Shown here one piece after another: positions 43,286-51,500 of a stretch of DNA of 64,000 nucleotides. Made by a program: the position numbers and the translations under genes. The stretch is from JANWXR01 sp964608265 (GTDB lineage: Bacteria > Chloroflexota > Anaerolineae > Anaerolineales > UBA6663). Positions within the stretch are counted from its first letter, which is position 1, and every line of letters starts with the position of its first letter. The stretch covers positions 26,043 to 90,042 of the forward strand of contig CAZSNP010000010.1 in NCBI GenBank assembly GCA_964608265.1, read 5' to 3'. The notes under the pieces were generated by a model. The model did no database searches. It was not told where the DNA came from and was given only the letters and a program-made list of their open reading frames with translations.

Positions 43286-43528
43286 ATGGCGGTGCGCTAT
43301 TACAGGGCTGTGCCCGACGAACCGCACCACCCCGCCGCTCAGCGCTGGGCCTTCATCCTTACGCTGTGGGCCGAACGCGCGCCGGCCGGCGAGCCGCAAT
43401 GGCGCGGGTCCTTGGAGTCGGTGGACGGGCAGCGCCGGTATTTCCATTCGCTGGCCGAATTGAATTGCTTGCTTCGGTCTGCCAGCGGCTGGGGCGAAAC
43501 GCAGGGTTCCGTTGAAACAGGAGGCTGA
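43286..43528 (+). CDS. Small conserved WRGSLE-type protein
   Basis: The 80-residue protein MAVRYYRAVPDEPHH... contains RWAFILTLWAERA, WRGSLESVDGQRRYFHSL and ELNCLLRS. The same pattern, W/F-x-LxLW, WRGSLExV, RRYF and L-x-E-L, is familiar to me from short proteins of Chloroflexota, but I know of no function. There is no signal peptide. The frame is open 51 codons further upstream; the ATG at 43286 is chosen because the conserved pattern begins there. It ends two bases before the start of the secreted protein gene, so the two are likely coupled. The 229 bases before it hold only a weak GGCGCG/CGCGCC hairpin. Confidence 0.62.
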   Translation: MAVRYYRAVPDEPHHPAAQRWAFILTLWAERAPAGEPQWRGSLESVDGQRRYFHSLAELNCLLRSASGWGETQGSVETGG

Positions 43529-43530
43529 CC

Positions 43531-44748
43531 GTGAAACCGATACGCAGATTGTTGACCCTCTTCACCGTGCTGGCTGTCATCGCCACGACGGGCGGCGCGG
43601 CCGCGCAGGAAGAACCGGCGGCAGGGGTGCAGGCCGCGCTGGGAACCGGCTTCACGTATCAGGGCCGACTCACCGAGAATGGCAACCCGGCCAGCGGCGC
43701 GTACGATTTTGAGTTCCGGCTGTACGACGCAGTGGCGGGGGGCAATCAAGTGGGAAGCACGATGACACACAACGATGTGCCCGTCACAAATGGAACGTTC
43801 ACCGCACTGCTTGATTTCGGCGCGAACACCTTCACCGGCGAGGCGCGCTGGCTGGAGGTGGCCGTGCGGCCCGGCGCAAGCACCGGCAGCTACACTACCC
43901 TCAGCCCACGCCAGCCGATCACGCCCGCGCCGTATGCGCTGGCACTTCCGGGGCTGTACACCCAGCTTACGAGTGAAGCGCCCAATGTGATTGGGGGGTT
44001 TCAGAATAACAGCGTCTCCCCCGGAGTGATCGGCGCAACAATCAGCGGTGGCGGCGGGCTACTGGGCACGAACGATTTCTCGAATCGTGTCGTGCTGGAC
44101 TACGGGACGGTTGGGGGTGGCTTCGGCAACGTCGTCAGCGGGACTTACGGCACAATCGCGGGCGGCTATTACGGCACGGTCACCTCCCCAATGGCGACCG
44201 TCGCGGGTGGAGGGGTCAACACCGCTGGCGGCTCATTTGCCACTGTCAGCGGCGGGCGGCACAACGTCGCCAGCGGCGACTATGCGACGGTGCCCGGCGG
44301 CGACTTCGGCCTCGCGTCGCACCACGGCGAAATGGCTTACGCCGCCGGCATGTTTTTCAATCGCGGCGATGCGCAGACCTCGCTCTATGTGATGCGCCGG
44401 GCGACCACGACTTCGGGCGTACACGAATTATTCCTCGATGGCGGCTCGGATCGGCTAACCATCGCCGGTGGTCGAACGCTCGTCTTTGACATTCACATCG
44501 TAGGTCGCAGCAACACGGGGGCTTCTGCCGGCTGGCGAATTCAGGGCATGATCGAGAATGTGAACGGGGAGGTGGAATTTGTTGGCTCGCCGACTGAGAC
44601 TCTGCTCGGCAGCAACATGAATGCATCTGTGACCGCGTCGGTCAGCGCGGACGGCGTTTTGGATGCGCTCAGGGTCAATGTGGTCGGCATTAACAACACC
44701 AGCATCCGCTGGGTGGCGACGGTGCGCACGGTCGAGGTGTCGTGGTGA
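43531..44748 (+). CDS. Secreted protein with fibre-like N-terminal domain and YadA-head-like repeats
   Basis: The 405-residue protein has a signal peptide (residues 1-25, ending GGAAAQ). Residues about 40-140 form a domain common at the start of bacterial tail-fibre-like secreted proteins: FTYQGRLTENGNPASGAYDFEF, VTNGTFTALLDFG, ARWLEVAVRPG and SPRQPITPAPYALA. Residues about 190-263 contain five to six Gly-rich turns of the TVGGGxxNxxSGxYxTV type, as in the left-handed roll of YadA heads. The rest is beta-rich. It is probably an extracellular stalk or adhesion protein. The GTG start has AGGAGG before it. The stop overlaps the next ATG (TGATG). Confidence 0.75.
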   Translation: MKPIRRLLTLFTVLAVIATTGGAAAQEEPAAGVQAALGTGFTYQGRLTENGNPASGAYDFEFRLYDAVAGGNQVGSTMTHNDVPVTNGTFTALLDFGANTFTGEARWLEVAVRPGASTGSYTTLSPRQPITPAPYALALPGLYTQLTSEAPNVIGGFQNNSVSPGVIGATISGGGGLLGTNDFSNRVVLDYGTVGGGFGNVVSGTYGTIAGGYYGTVTSPMATVAGGGVNTAGGSFATVSGGRHNVASGDYATVPGGDFGLASHHGEMAYAAGMFFNRGDAQTSLYVMRRATTTSGVHELFLDGGSDRLTIAGGRTLVFDIHIVGRSNTGASAGWRIQGMIENVNGEVEFVGSPTETLLGSNMNASVTASVSADGVLDALRVNVVGINNTSIRWVATVRTVEVSW

Positions 44749-45029
44749 TGCACACGCGCTGCCTCACGCTCGTTGCGCTCGCCCTCGTCACGCTGGCCCT
44801 CGCGCTGGCGCTGCCCGCCCTCGCGCAGTCCGGCGACTACGCCATTGACTGGTATAGCGTGGACGGCGGCGGGGGGACGAGCAGCGGCGGGAGCTTCACG
44901 CTCAGCGGCGCTATCGGCCAGCCGGAGGCGGGTGTGATGGCGGGCGGGGCGTTCACCCTCACCGGCGGATTCTGGAGCGACCTTGCCGCTGGCAACGTGA
45001 AAGTCTATTTGCCCCTCATCCAACGGTAG
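44748..45029 (+). CDS. Small secreted Gly/Ser-rich protein with YLPLIQR tail
   Basis: The 93-residue protein has a signal peptide (MHTRCLTLVALALVTLALALALPALAQ). A short mature part with SVDGGGGTSSGGSFTLSGAIGQPEAG and GGAFTLTGGFW repeats follows, a motif seen in many secreted proteins of diverse bacteria. It ends precisely in VYLPLIQR. No enzyme residues are seen. The ATG overlaps the stop of the previous gene (TGATG), so the two are translated together. It precedes the large subtilase gene by 43 bases. The tail resembles those of the two subtilases of the window and may be a sorting or attachment signal. Confidence 0.72.
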   Translation: MHTRCLTLVALALVTLALALALPALAQSGDYAIDWYSVDGGGGTSSGGSFTLSGAIGQPEAGVMAGGAFTLTGGFWSDLAAGNVKVYLPLIQR

Positions 45030-45072
45030 AGACACCCCGGTGGGACGTCTCGAACTTCACATGGAGACTGCG

Positions 45073-48000
45073 ATGGCCCGACGACACGTCACACACGCCG
45101 TGCTTGCACTCTGCCTCATCATCCTCGGCGCGAGCCCCGTGCGCGCGCAGGACGGCCCAGCCCCGGTTGACGCCGCGCCGCCCCTCATCGCCGAGGGCCT
45201 GATGGCGATGGCGCAATCGGACGGCAGCGTCGCCGTCATCGTTGGCGTGAGCGCGCCTGGCTTCGATGCTGCCTTGGCCGCAGAAGGGACTACGACCCAA
45301 CAGGCCCTCATCGCGCAGGCGCAGGCCGGCCTGCTCAATCGCCTCGCCGGTCACGCTCTCGGCAGCGTCATCCAGTACGCACACATCCCCTTCATCGCCA
45401 TGCGGGTGGATGCGAGTGCATTGGCCGCGCTGCAATCGGACCCGGCGGTGACGAGCATCGGCGAGGACATGGTCGTTCACCCGGCGCTCGATAAAAGCAT
45501 CCCGCAGGTGCGCGCCGACCTGGCGGAGTACCTCGGCAAGCGCGGCGCCGGGCAGACCATCGCCATCCTCGATACGGGCGTGGACGCCAATCACGCCGAC
45601 CTCGCCGGCAAGGTGGTCTCGGAAGCCTGTTACTCGACGACCGACCCGGCCGCCAACCGCAGCAGCGTGTGCCCCAACGGCAGCAACAGCCAGACCGGCG
45701 CGGGCGCAGCCGCCCCGCCCAGCCGCTTCATTGACGGCTTCGAACATGGCACACACGTAGCCGGCATCGCCGCGCGGGTCGCACCCGGCGCCAGCCTCAT
45801 CGCCATTCAGGTGAACGCGCGCGTCACCGGCAGCGCCTGCACCGACGCGGGTGATTCCAGCCCATGCCTGACCGCGCGCTACTCCGACATCCTGCTCGGG
45901 ATGCAGCGGGTGTTCAACCTGCGCACCACCTACAACATTGCGGCGGTGAACCTGAGCGCCGGCGCGGGCGGGTACAGCGGCAACTGTGACAACAACGCCT
46001 CGCAGGCTTCGATGAAGGCGCAGATCGAGTCGCTGCGCAGCGCCGGCATCGCCACGGTGATTGCGGCGGGCAACGGCGGCCACCGCAACGCCCTGGCCGC
46101 GCCCGCCTGCCTCGCCGCCGCCATCAGCGTCGGCAGCGTGAACACCTCGGCCGCCGGCGCAGGCCAGGCCGACCGGGTCGCGCCAAGCTCCAACGTCTCG
46201 AGCGTCATGACGCTGTTTGCGCCCGGCACGCCCATCCTCTCCGCCGTGCCCGGCACAACGGTGACGTGCGACCAGGGGCGGACGCCGGATGCGGACGGGC
46301 GCTGCTACCTCGGCGGCACCTCGATGGCCGCGCCGCACGTCGCCGGCGCTGTGGCCGTGATACGCGGCGCCGATCCCACCGCCACCGTGACCGAGATCGT
46401 GAGCGCGCTGAGCACCGGCGGCACGCTGCCGAAGATCACCGACGGGCGCAGCGGCGGCTCCATCACCAAACCTCGGCTGGATGTGTACTACTCGCTGTGC
46501 CGTTTCATCACCACTTGCGACCCGAATGACTTTCGTTTCGTGTTCGGCTCGTTGACCGGCACGCTCACCTCGGTGGATGTGGTTGACACATACTTTCACA
46601 ACGGCACGGCCGGGCAGCGCATCACCGCCACGCTCAACCGCACCAGCGGCGACATCAACCCTTACCTCCTCATCTACGACCCGGACAGCAACCTCATCGC
46701 CCTCAACGACAACGGCGGGGGCGGCGTGAACGCGCGCGTCAACAACCTCATCCTGCCGGTGACGGGCCGCTATCGCCTCATCGCGATTGGCGCTATCTCG
46801 GTGGGCCATTATGAAATCAGCGTGACGCCGGGCAACTACAGCCAGAACCCGGCGCCCTATGCGCGCAGCCTTACGCCCAGCACCGCCACCGTGGGCAGCA
46901 GCGAATTCTGGCTCGCCATTGACGGCGCGAACTTCCTGCCGACTTCCATCACGATGATAAATGGCAACGTGCGCCCCATGTACTTCACCAGCTCTGCTCG
47001 GGTGTGGATAAAGATTTACGCCACCGATATGCTGGCCCAGGGGAATCACCTCATCACGGTCACCAACGTCGCGCCGGGCGGCGGCACTTCGACGGCGCTG
47101 CCGTTCAGCGTGACGCCGGCCTTCAACGGCGAGGCCGCGCTGCTCGCGCCCGCCGTGCCCACCACCACCGTCGGCCTCACGACGACTTTCGCCATCAGTT
47201 GGACTCATCCCACCGCCTCGTGGCGCAACATGGAGAACCTTGATTTCATTCTGACGGGCGACGGCCTCGACTCGCCGTTCTGGCTGCGGATGACGGAGGG
47301 CAACCCGACCAGCACGGTGACGCTGATGAATTCGAGCGGCGAGGCTGTGGTCAGCGGCACGTTGACCAGCGGGCAGTTCGGCCCGAACATGGATCTGGTG
47401 GTGACGGATACGGTGACGCTCCACCTGGGCCAGACGCGCTTCTTCGGCTCGGGGCAGACGGTGGTGATCACGCCGGTCGTCACCTTCGGCCCGGCGGCGG
47501 TCGGCAACTACGATATGCGCTTTGCGGTGGACGACGACGCCGAGGTGAGCGAGGTGCAGAACGCCGACGTGTTCGGGCGCTTCACCGTGCTGCCGCCCGG
47601 CTGCGATGTCGCCGTCTCGGATGTCGCCCTCGCGGGGCCGGCCACCGGCGCGGTCAACATCCCGCATACGTTCGCCGCTATCGTTTCACCGCCGAACGCC
47701 AGCGCCCCCATCACCTACACGTGGGCGCCCGAGCCGGCGAGCGGGCAGGGCACGGCGAACGCGATCTACAACTGGGCCGAGGCCGGGCAGCACGCCGTCA
47801 GCGTGCGCGCCGAGAACTGCGCGGCCTTCGACTCTGATATCCGCCTCGTGAACGTGTACACGACCGTCGCGCCCGACCTCGCGCTGACGAAGACCGCGCC
47901 CGCGACCGCGCTCGCCGGGCAACCGATCACGTACACGCTCACCGTCGCCAATCGCGGCGCGAACCCGGCCGGCAACCTGCTCATTGTGGATGTGATCCCG

Positions 48001-48669
48001 CAAGGCGCGACGTACGTGTCGGGCGGGACGCGGGTGGGCAACAGCGTGCAGTGGACTCTGCCGAGCCTGGCGAGCTACGGCGCGACGGCGCAGGTGAGTT
48101 TCACCGTGGGCGCGAACACGACGATCACGAACACGCTGTACTCGTTGACGGGCAGCGGCGGGGCCAGCGCCATCGGCGGGCCGGCGGTCACGACTCAAAT
48201 CGTGGACGCGCAGGTTGCGCTCACGCCGCTGGCCGATGGCGCGCTCGATTACGCCAATCCGGCGGGTGGGACAGAGATCGAAATCCCGGGCGGCTCGGTG
48301 TTCGAGGACACGACGATTGCGTATCGTGAATTGTTGTCGCCTTCGTGGATGTTGCCGGCGGGCTTCCGCTTTGCCGGTCGCGCGTTCTCGCTGGCAGGCT
48401 ATCAATCGAATCAGCTTGTGCCGGGGCTGGCGCTGGGCGAGATCGTCACGCTCACCGTGACGTACGGCGACGCGGATGTGGCCGGGCTGGACGAGGGCAA
48501 ACTGGCGCTCCATTACTGGGGCGGCAACGGGTGGTCGGCCTCGGGCGTGGCGTGCCAGCCGGCGCCGGCGCTCAACTCCATCACTTGCACGGCGCAGGCG
48601 CCGCCGCTCGCCGAGTTCGTGCTGGCCGAGACGGAGTACCGCGTGTATCTGCCGCAGGTGATCCGGTGA
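45073..48669 (+). CDS. Large secreted subtilisin-like peptidase with C-terminal Ig-like and DUF11-like domains
   Basis: The 1,198-residue protein has a signal peptide (ARRHVTHAVLALCLIILG...VRAQ) and an I9-like pro-region. The S8 domain follows: Asp in TIAILDTGVDANH, His in FEHGTHVAGIAA, oxyanion Asn in AAGNGGH and Ser in GGTSMAAPHVAGA. After it come a pre-peptidase-like beta domain (about 480-600), IPT/Ig-like modules, a CARDB-like stretch and a DUF11-type repeat (LALTKTAPATALAGQPITYTLTVANRG). It ends in VYLPQVIR. It acts extracellularly on proteins. ATG 45073 with GGAG six bases before is preferred; ATG 45061 and GTG 45040 are in-frame alternatives. Confidence 0.87.
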   Translation: MARRHVTHAVLALCLIILGASPVRAQDGPAPVDAAPPLIAEGLMAMAQSDGSVAVIVGVSAPGFDAALAAEGTTTQQALIAQAQAGLLNRLAGHALGSVIQYAHIPFIAMRVDASALAALQSDPAVTSIGEDMVVHPALDKSIPQVRADLAEYLGKRGAGQTIAILDTGVDANHADLAGKVVSEACYSTTDPAANRSSVCPNGSNSQTGAGAAAPPSRFIDGFEHGTHVAGIAARVAPGASLIAIQVNARVTGSACTDAGDSSPCLTARYSDILLGMQRVFNLRTTYNIAAVNLSAGAGGYSGNCDNNASQASMKAQIESLRSAGIATVIAAGNGGHRNALAAPACLAAAISVGSVNTSAAGAGQADRVAPSSNVSSVMTLFAPGTPILSAVPGTTVTCDQGRTPDADGRCYLGGTSMAAPHVAGAVAVIRGADPTATVTEIVSALSTGGTLPKITDGRSGGSITKPRLDVYYSLCRFITTCDPNDFRFVFGSLTGTLTSVDVVDTYFHNGTAGQRITATLNRTSGDINPYLLIYDPDSNLIALNDNGGGGVNARVNNLILPVTGRYRLIAIGAISVGHYEISVTPGNYSQNPAPYARSLTPSTATVGSSEFWLAIDGANFLPTSITMINGNVRPMYFTSSARVWIKIYATDMLAQGNHLITVTNVAPGGGTSTALPFSVTPAFNGEAALLAPAVPTTTVGLTTTFAISWTHPTASWRNMENLDFILTGDGLDSPFWLRMTEGNPTSTVTLMNSSGEAVVSGTLTSGQFGPNMDLVVTDTVTLHLGQTRFFGSGQTVVITPVVTFGPAAVGNYDMRFAVDDDAEVSEVQNADVFGRFTVLPPGCDVAVSDVALAGPATGAVNIPHTFAAIVSPPNASAPITYTWAPEPASGQGTANAIYNWAEAGQHAVSVRAENCAAFDSDIRLVNVYTTVAPDLALTKTAPATALAGQPITYTLTVANRGANPAGNLLIVDVIPQGATYVSGGTRVGNSVQWTLPSLASYGATAQVSFTVGANTTITNTLYSLTGSGGASAIGGPAVTTQIVDAQVALTPLADGALDYANPAGGTEIEIPGGSVFEDTTIAYRELLSPSWMLPAGFRFAGRAFSLAGYQSNQLVPGLALGEIVTLTVTYGDADVAGLDEGKLALHYWGGNGWSASGVACQPAPALNSITCTAQAPPLAEFVLAETEYRVYLPQVIR

Positions 48670-48727
48670 CTCGTGCGCTCCCGATGCTCCCATGGTGCGG
48701 TGTTACCGGGCCAGGACCGCGCCGGTC

Positions 48728-48733
48728 TATAAT
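48728..48733 (+). promoter_or_regulatory. Candidate -10 element for panE
   Basis: TCTATAATTCC contains a perfect TATAAT 25 bases before the AGGAG-ATG of panE, in GC-rich surroundings. TTACCG at 48703-48708 is a weak -35 at 19 bases. Confidence 0.5.
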
Positions 48734-48757
48734 TCCGGCGCTCAGGAGCATTTGTAA

Positions 48758-49690
48758 ATGCGCATCGCGGTCTTTGGCACGGGCGGGGTGGGCGGCTACT
48801 TCGGCGGGCGGCTGGCGCAGGCGGGCGAGGCGGTGACCTTCATCGCGCGCGGCGACCACCTGCGCGCCATCCGCGAGCACGGCCTGCGCGTGGACAGCCT
48901 GCAGGGCGATTTCGTCATTCAACCGGCGCAGGCCACCGCTGACCCGGCGCGGCTCGGCCCGGTGGATGTGGTGATACTGGGCGTGAAGGCCTGGCAGGTG
49001 CGCGAGGCCGCCGAGGCCATGCGCCCGCTCGTCGGGCCGGAGACCTTCGTCGTGCCGTTGCAAAACGGCGTGGAGGCGCCGGATGAACTGGCGAGCGTGC
49101 TGGGTCGCGAACACGTGCTCGGCGGGTTCTGCCGCATCATCGCCCTCATCGCCGGGCCGGGGCACATCCGCCACGCGGGCGGCCAGCCGTACGTCGCCTT
49201 TGGCGAACTGGACAACCGCCGCACCGAGCGCGTGGAGCGACTGCGCGCCGCGTTCTCCCGCGCCGCCGGCCTGACGGTCGAAGTGCCCGCCGACATCCGC
49301 GCCGCCATGTGGGAGAAGTTCCTGACTATCACCTCGTTCAGCGGCGTGGGCGCGGTGACGCGCGCGCCCATCGGCGTCATCCGCAGCGTGCCGCAGACGC
49401 GCGAGATGATGGTGGGGGTGATGCGCGAGATCATCGCGGTGGCGAATGCGCGCGGCATCCCGCTGGGCGAGGACGCCGTGCAGCGCGTGCTGGCCTTCCG
49501 CGACAGCCTGCCGCCGGCCTCCACCGCCTCGATGCAGCGCGACATCATGGACGGACGGCCCTCGGAATTGGAGTGGCAAAGCGGGGCGGTGGTGCGGCTG
49601 GGCCGCGAGGTCGGAGTCGAGTCTCCGTTGAACGCCTTCATCTACCATAGCCTGCTGCCGCAGGAGTTGAAGGCGAGAGGGAAACTCTGA
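48758..49690 (+). CDS. panE: 2-dehydropantoate 2-reductase family protein
   Basis: The 310-residue protein is near the usual 290-315. The N-terminal Rossmann motif is MRIAVFGTGGVGGYFGGRLA, with LQNGVEAPDEL and, in the C-terminal domain, IRAAMWEKFLTI (catalytic Lys) and PSELEWQSGAVVRLGREVGV (Glu and cofactor-side loop). It reduces 2-dehydropantoate with NADPH in pantothenate synthesis, in the cytoplasm. Some relatives act on other 2-oxo acids. AGGAG and a TATAAT lie upstream. It stands between the secreted-protein genes and the divergent GroEL-like gene and has no obvious functional link to either. Confidence 0.86.
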   Translation: MRIAVFGTGGVGGYFGGRLAQAGEAVTFIARGDHLRAIREHGLRVDSLQGDFVIQPAQATADPARLGPVDVVILGVKAWQVREAAEAMRPLVGPETFVVPLQNGVEAPDELASVLGREHVLGGFCRIIALIAGPGHIRHAGGQPYVAFGELDNRRTERVERLRAAFSRAAGLTVEVPADIRAAMWEKFLTITSFSGVGAVTRAPIGVIRSVPQTREMMVGVMREIIAVANARGIPLGEDAVQRVLAFRDSLPPASTASMQRDIMDGRPSELEWQSGAVVRLGREVGVESPLNAFIYHSLLPQELKARGKL

Positions 49691-49741
49691 GCGCAGCGGA
49701 TCACGCGTTACGTGTCACGCGCCCGGTAACCCCTCTGCTCG

Positions 49742-51376
49742 TTAGGGCTTGTAACTCACCTTCGGCCTGCGCTTGAGGACGATGGCGTCGGTGCTGAGGG
49801 CGAGGAGCGCGCCGCTGGCCGCCGTCTCCAGCGCCACGCGCAGCACTTTGGCTGAGTCGAGGAAAGAGGCGGAGCGGGCGGTGACCAACTCGGCGCGCAG
49901 CACGTCGAAGGCTGCCGCGCGACCGTTCTGCTGAGCGGCAGTCGAAGGACGCAATGCGGCCAGCACCGGGCCAGGCTCGCCGGCGCGCGCGTTCGCCAGG
50001 ATGCGGCGCAGGGGCGCTTCGAGTGCAAACGTCACCGCCGCCAGGCCAAGCTTCTCTTCTTCATCGGCCGTGTTGCGCCGCAATGCTTCGACGGCGGGAA
50101 CGCAGCGCGCGTAAGCCGCGCCGCCGCCCGGTAGCACGCCCTCTTCCAGCGCCGCCGCCAGCGCCTTGGTCGCCTGCTCCGATTTCTGATACAGCCAGTC
50201 GCGCTCGGCCTGGGTGTAAGCGCCGATTTTGAGAACCCCCGCGCTGCCCGCCAGCCGCCCGATCCGCATCTGCAATTCGGGCTGTTCGGCATCCCCGAAG
50301 GGCAGGGCGCGCAGCCGCTGCTCCAGCGTCCGCATCTCAGCCCTCACCTTGCGCTCCGTTCCGGGGCCGGCTTTCACGCCGAGCGTTTCCGGGCCGGCCT
50401 CTGCCTCACTCGCGAAACCGAGCGCCTGCGCCGTGACGGCGCGCAATGACTCACCCGACTCTGCCGACAGCACCTGCGCGCCAGTGAACGCGGCGAGGTC
50501 GGCGTAGTCGGCGCGCTGCTTGTCGCCGAGCCGCTTCAGGGCGGCCGCCACGATGCGGACTCCGCCGCGCCGGTGTGTGGCGACCAGCGTGTTCAGCGCC
50601 TCGCCGGAGATTTGATTGGCGACCAGCAACAGGTGAGGGGGGTCGAGCGGCGCAGCCAATTCGAGCAAAGGCAGCACCTCTTCCACCGTGCCGAGGTTGC
50701 CGTGAAAGAGCGCGACACGGCAGCCGGCGAGCCGCGCGGATTGCGTGGCGGCCTCCGTGATGAGGTAGGGCGACGCCAGCCGCGCCGACCAGCGCCCGCC
50801 CTCCAGATACTCGCACTCCAAATACGGCGCAACATACTTTTCAATCAGGATATGCGCCCGCGGCCCGAGCCGGGCGTACATCTCGCCCAGGCCGGCGCTG
50901 AGGGCCGGGTGGCCGGTGGCTGCTAGCGCGACGGCGACCAGGTCGGAGGGATTGCGAACAGGCCGCGCTTGCTTTTGTAACGCCTCGACCGCCGCTTTCG
51001 CGCCGCGCCGCAAACCGCCCTGCACGGTGACGGCGTTGGCCCCGGCCCGCACGCCGCGTGCTGCGTGGCTCAGCATGGCCTGAGCCAGCACCGCCGTCGT
51101 CGCCGCGCCGTCGCCGACGCGCTCATGGACGCGCCACACCAGGTTGCGCAGCAGCATCGCGCCCACGTCCTCGGCCCGGTCGGGCAGGGCGACGAGGCGC
51201 CGGGCGACGGTGGCGGCGTCGGTGAGCAACTCCGGTCCTGGCTTATCCGTGCTGGTGGAGACGACATGCCCGGCCACCGGGCCGAGCGTCAGGGCCAGCA
51301 GCTCGGCCAGCCTGGCGAAGCCGCGCTGCAATTGGGCTGGGGCGTGGGGCGGCGCAAGGACGGTGGGCTTTGGCAT
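49742..51376 (-). CDS. Divergent GroEL-like chaperonin, probably catalytically altered
   Basis: The 544-residue protein, close to GroEL length, aligns across the whole chaperonin fold: LLALTLGPVAGHVV, GDGAATTAVLAQ (Asp89, where GroEL has GDGTTTATVLAQ), RAGANAVTVQGGLRRGAK, AAFTGAQVLSAESG, GSAGVLKIGAYTQ and EEGVLPGGGAAYARC. The position of GroEL Asp398, needed for ATP hydrolysis, is Gln401 here (SEQATKAL). The Gly-Gly-Met tail is absent. The ATG at 51376 is chosen because the upstream ATG at 51406 lies inside the -10 element. It may be a specialised or inactive paralogue. It is divergent to the ROK gene. Confidence 0.85.
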   Translation of the reverse strand: MPKPTVLAPPHAPAQLQRGFARLAELLALTLGPVAGHVVSTSTDKPGPELLTDAATVARRLVALPDRAEDVGAMLLRNLVWRVHERVGDGAATTAVLAQAMLSHAARGVRAGANAVTVQGGLRRGAKAAVEALQKQARPVRNPSDLVAVALAATGHPALSAGLGEMYARLGPRAHILIEKYVAPYLECEYLEGGRWSARLASPYLITEAATQSARLAGCRVALFHGNLGTVEEVLPLLELAAPLDPPHLLLVANQISGEALNTLVATHRRGGVRIVAAALKRLGDKQRADYADLAAFTGAQVLSAESGESLRAVTAQALGFASEAEAGPETLGVKAGPGTERKVRAEMRTLEQRLRALPFGDAEQPELQMRIGRLAGSAGVLKIGAYTQAERDWLYQKSEQATKALAAALEEGVLPGGGAAYARCVPAVEALRRNTADEEEKLGLAAVTFALEAPLRRILANARAGEPGPVLAALRPSTAAQQNGRAAAFDVLRAELVTARSASFLDSAKVLRVALETAASGALLALSTDAIVLKRRPKVSYKP

Positions 51377-51404
51377 GTTTGGCAGTTGACTCGCTGGCAA
51401 GGGC

Positions 51405-51446
51405 ATTATACAATGCCTGAGAATTATTTTATCAAATTGAATAATT
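51405..51446 (-). promoter_or_regulatory. Promoter of the GroEL-like gene overlapped by a NagC/Mlc-like AT-rich operator
   Basis: On the - strand TTGATA (51435-51430) and TATAAT (51410-51405) form a -35/-10 pair with 19-base spacing. The -35 lies within the inverted repeat AATTATT (51422-51428) / AATAATT (51440-51446), 11-base spacer. The arrangement TTATT-N11-AATAA resembles the operator consensus I recall for the ROK repressors NagC and Mlc. A ROK gene starts at 51501, so autoregulation plus control of the chaperonin-like gene is likely. Confidence 0.68.
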
Positions 51447-51500
51447 AACCTGTCGCCGTCCAGGCCTTTTGGGTCGGCAAGACCCATTGGGCCTCAGGAT

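Noticed and set aside
45016..47667. 883-codon open frame on the - strand
   Set aside because: It is the complement of the large subtilase gene. The protein is Arg/His/Gly/Ala-rich with no domain, while the + strand frame shows a signal peptide and full S8 catalytic motifs.
49691..49741. ACGCGTTACGTGTCACGCG stretch between convergent panE and GroEL-like genes as a terminator
   Set aside because: It has only a five-base stem and no T-run on either strand. Not strong enough to call.
51377..51406. Upstream ATG at 51406 for the GroEL-like gene
   Set aside because: The ATG overlaps the TATAAT of the best promoter, so transcripts would start downstream of it. The family alignment begins at the ATG at 51376.
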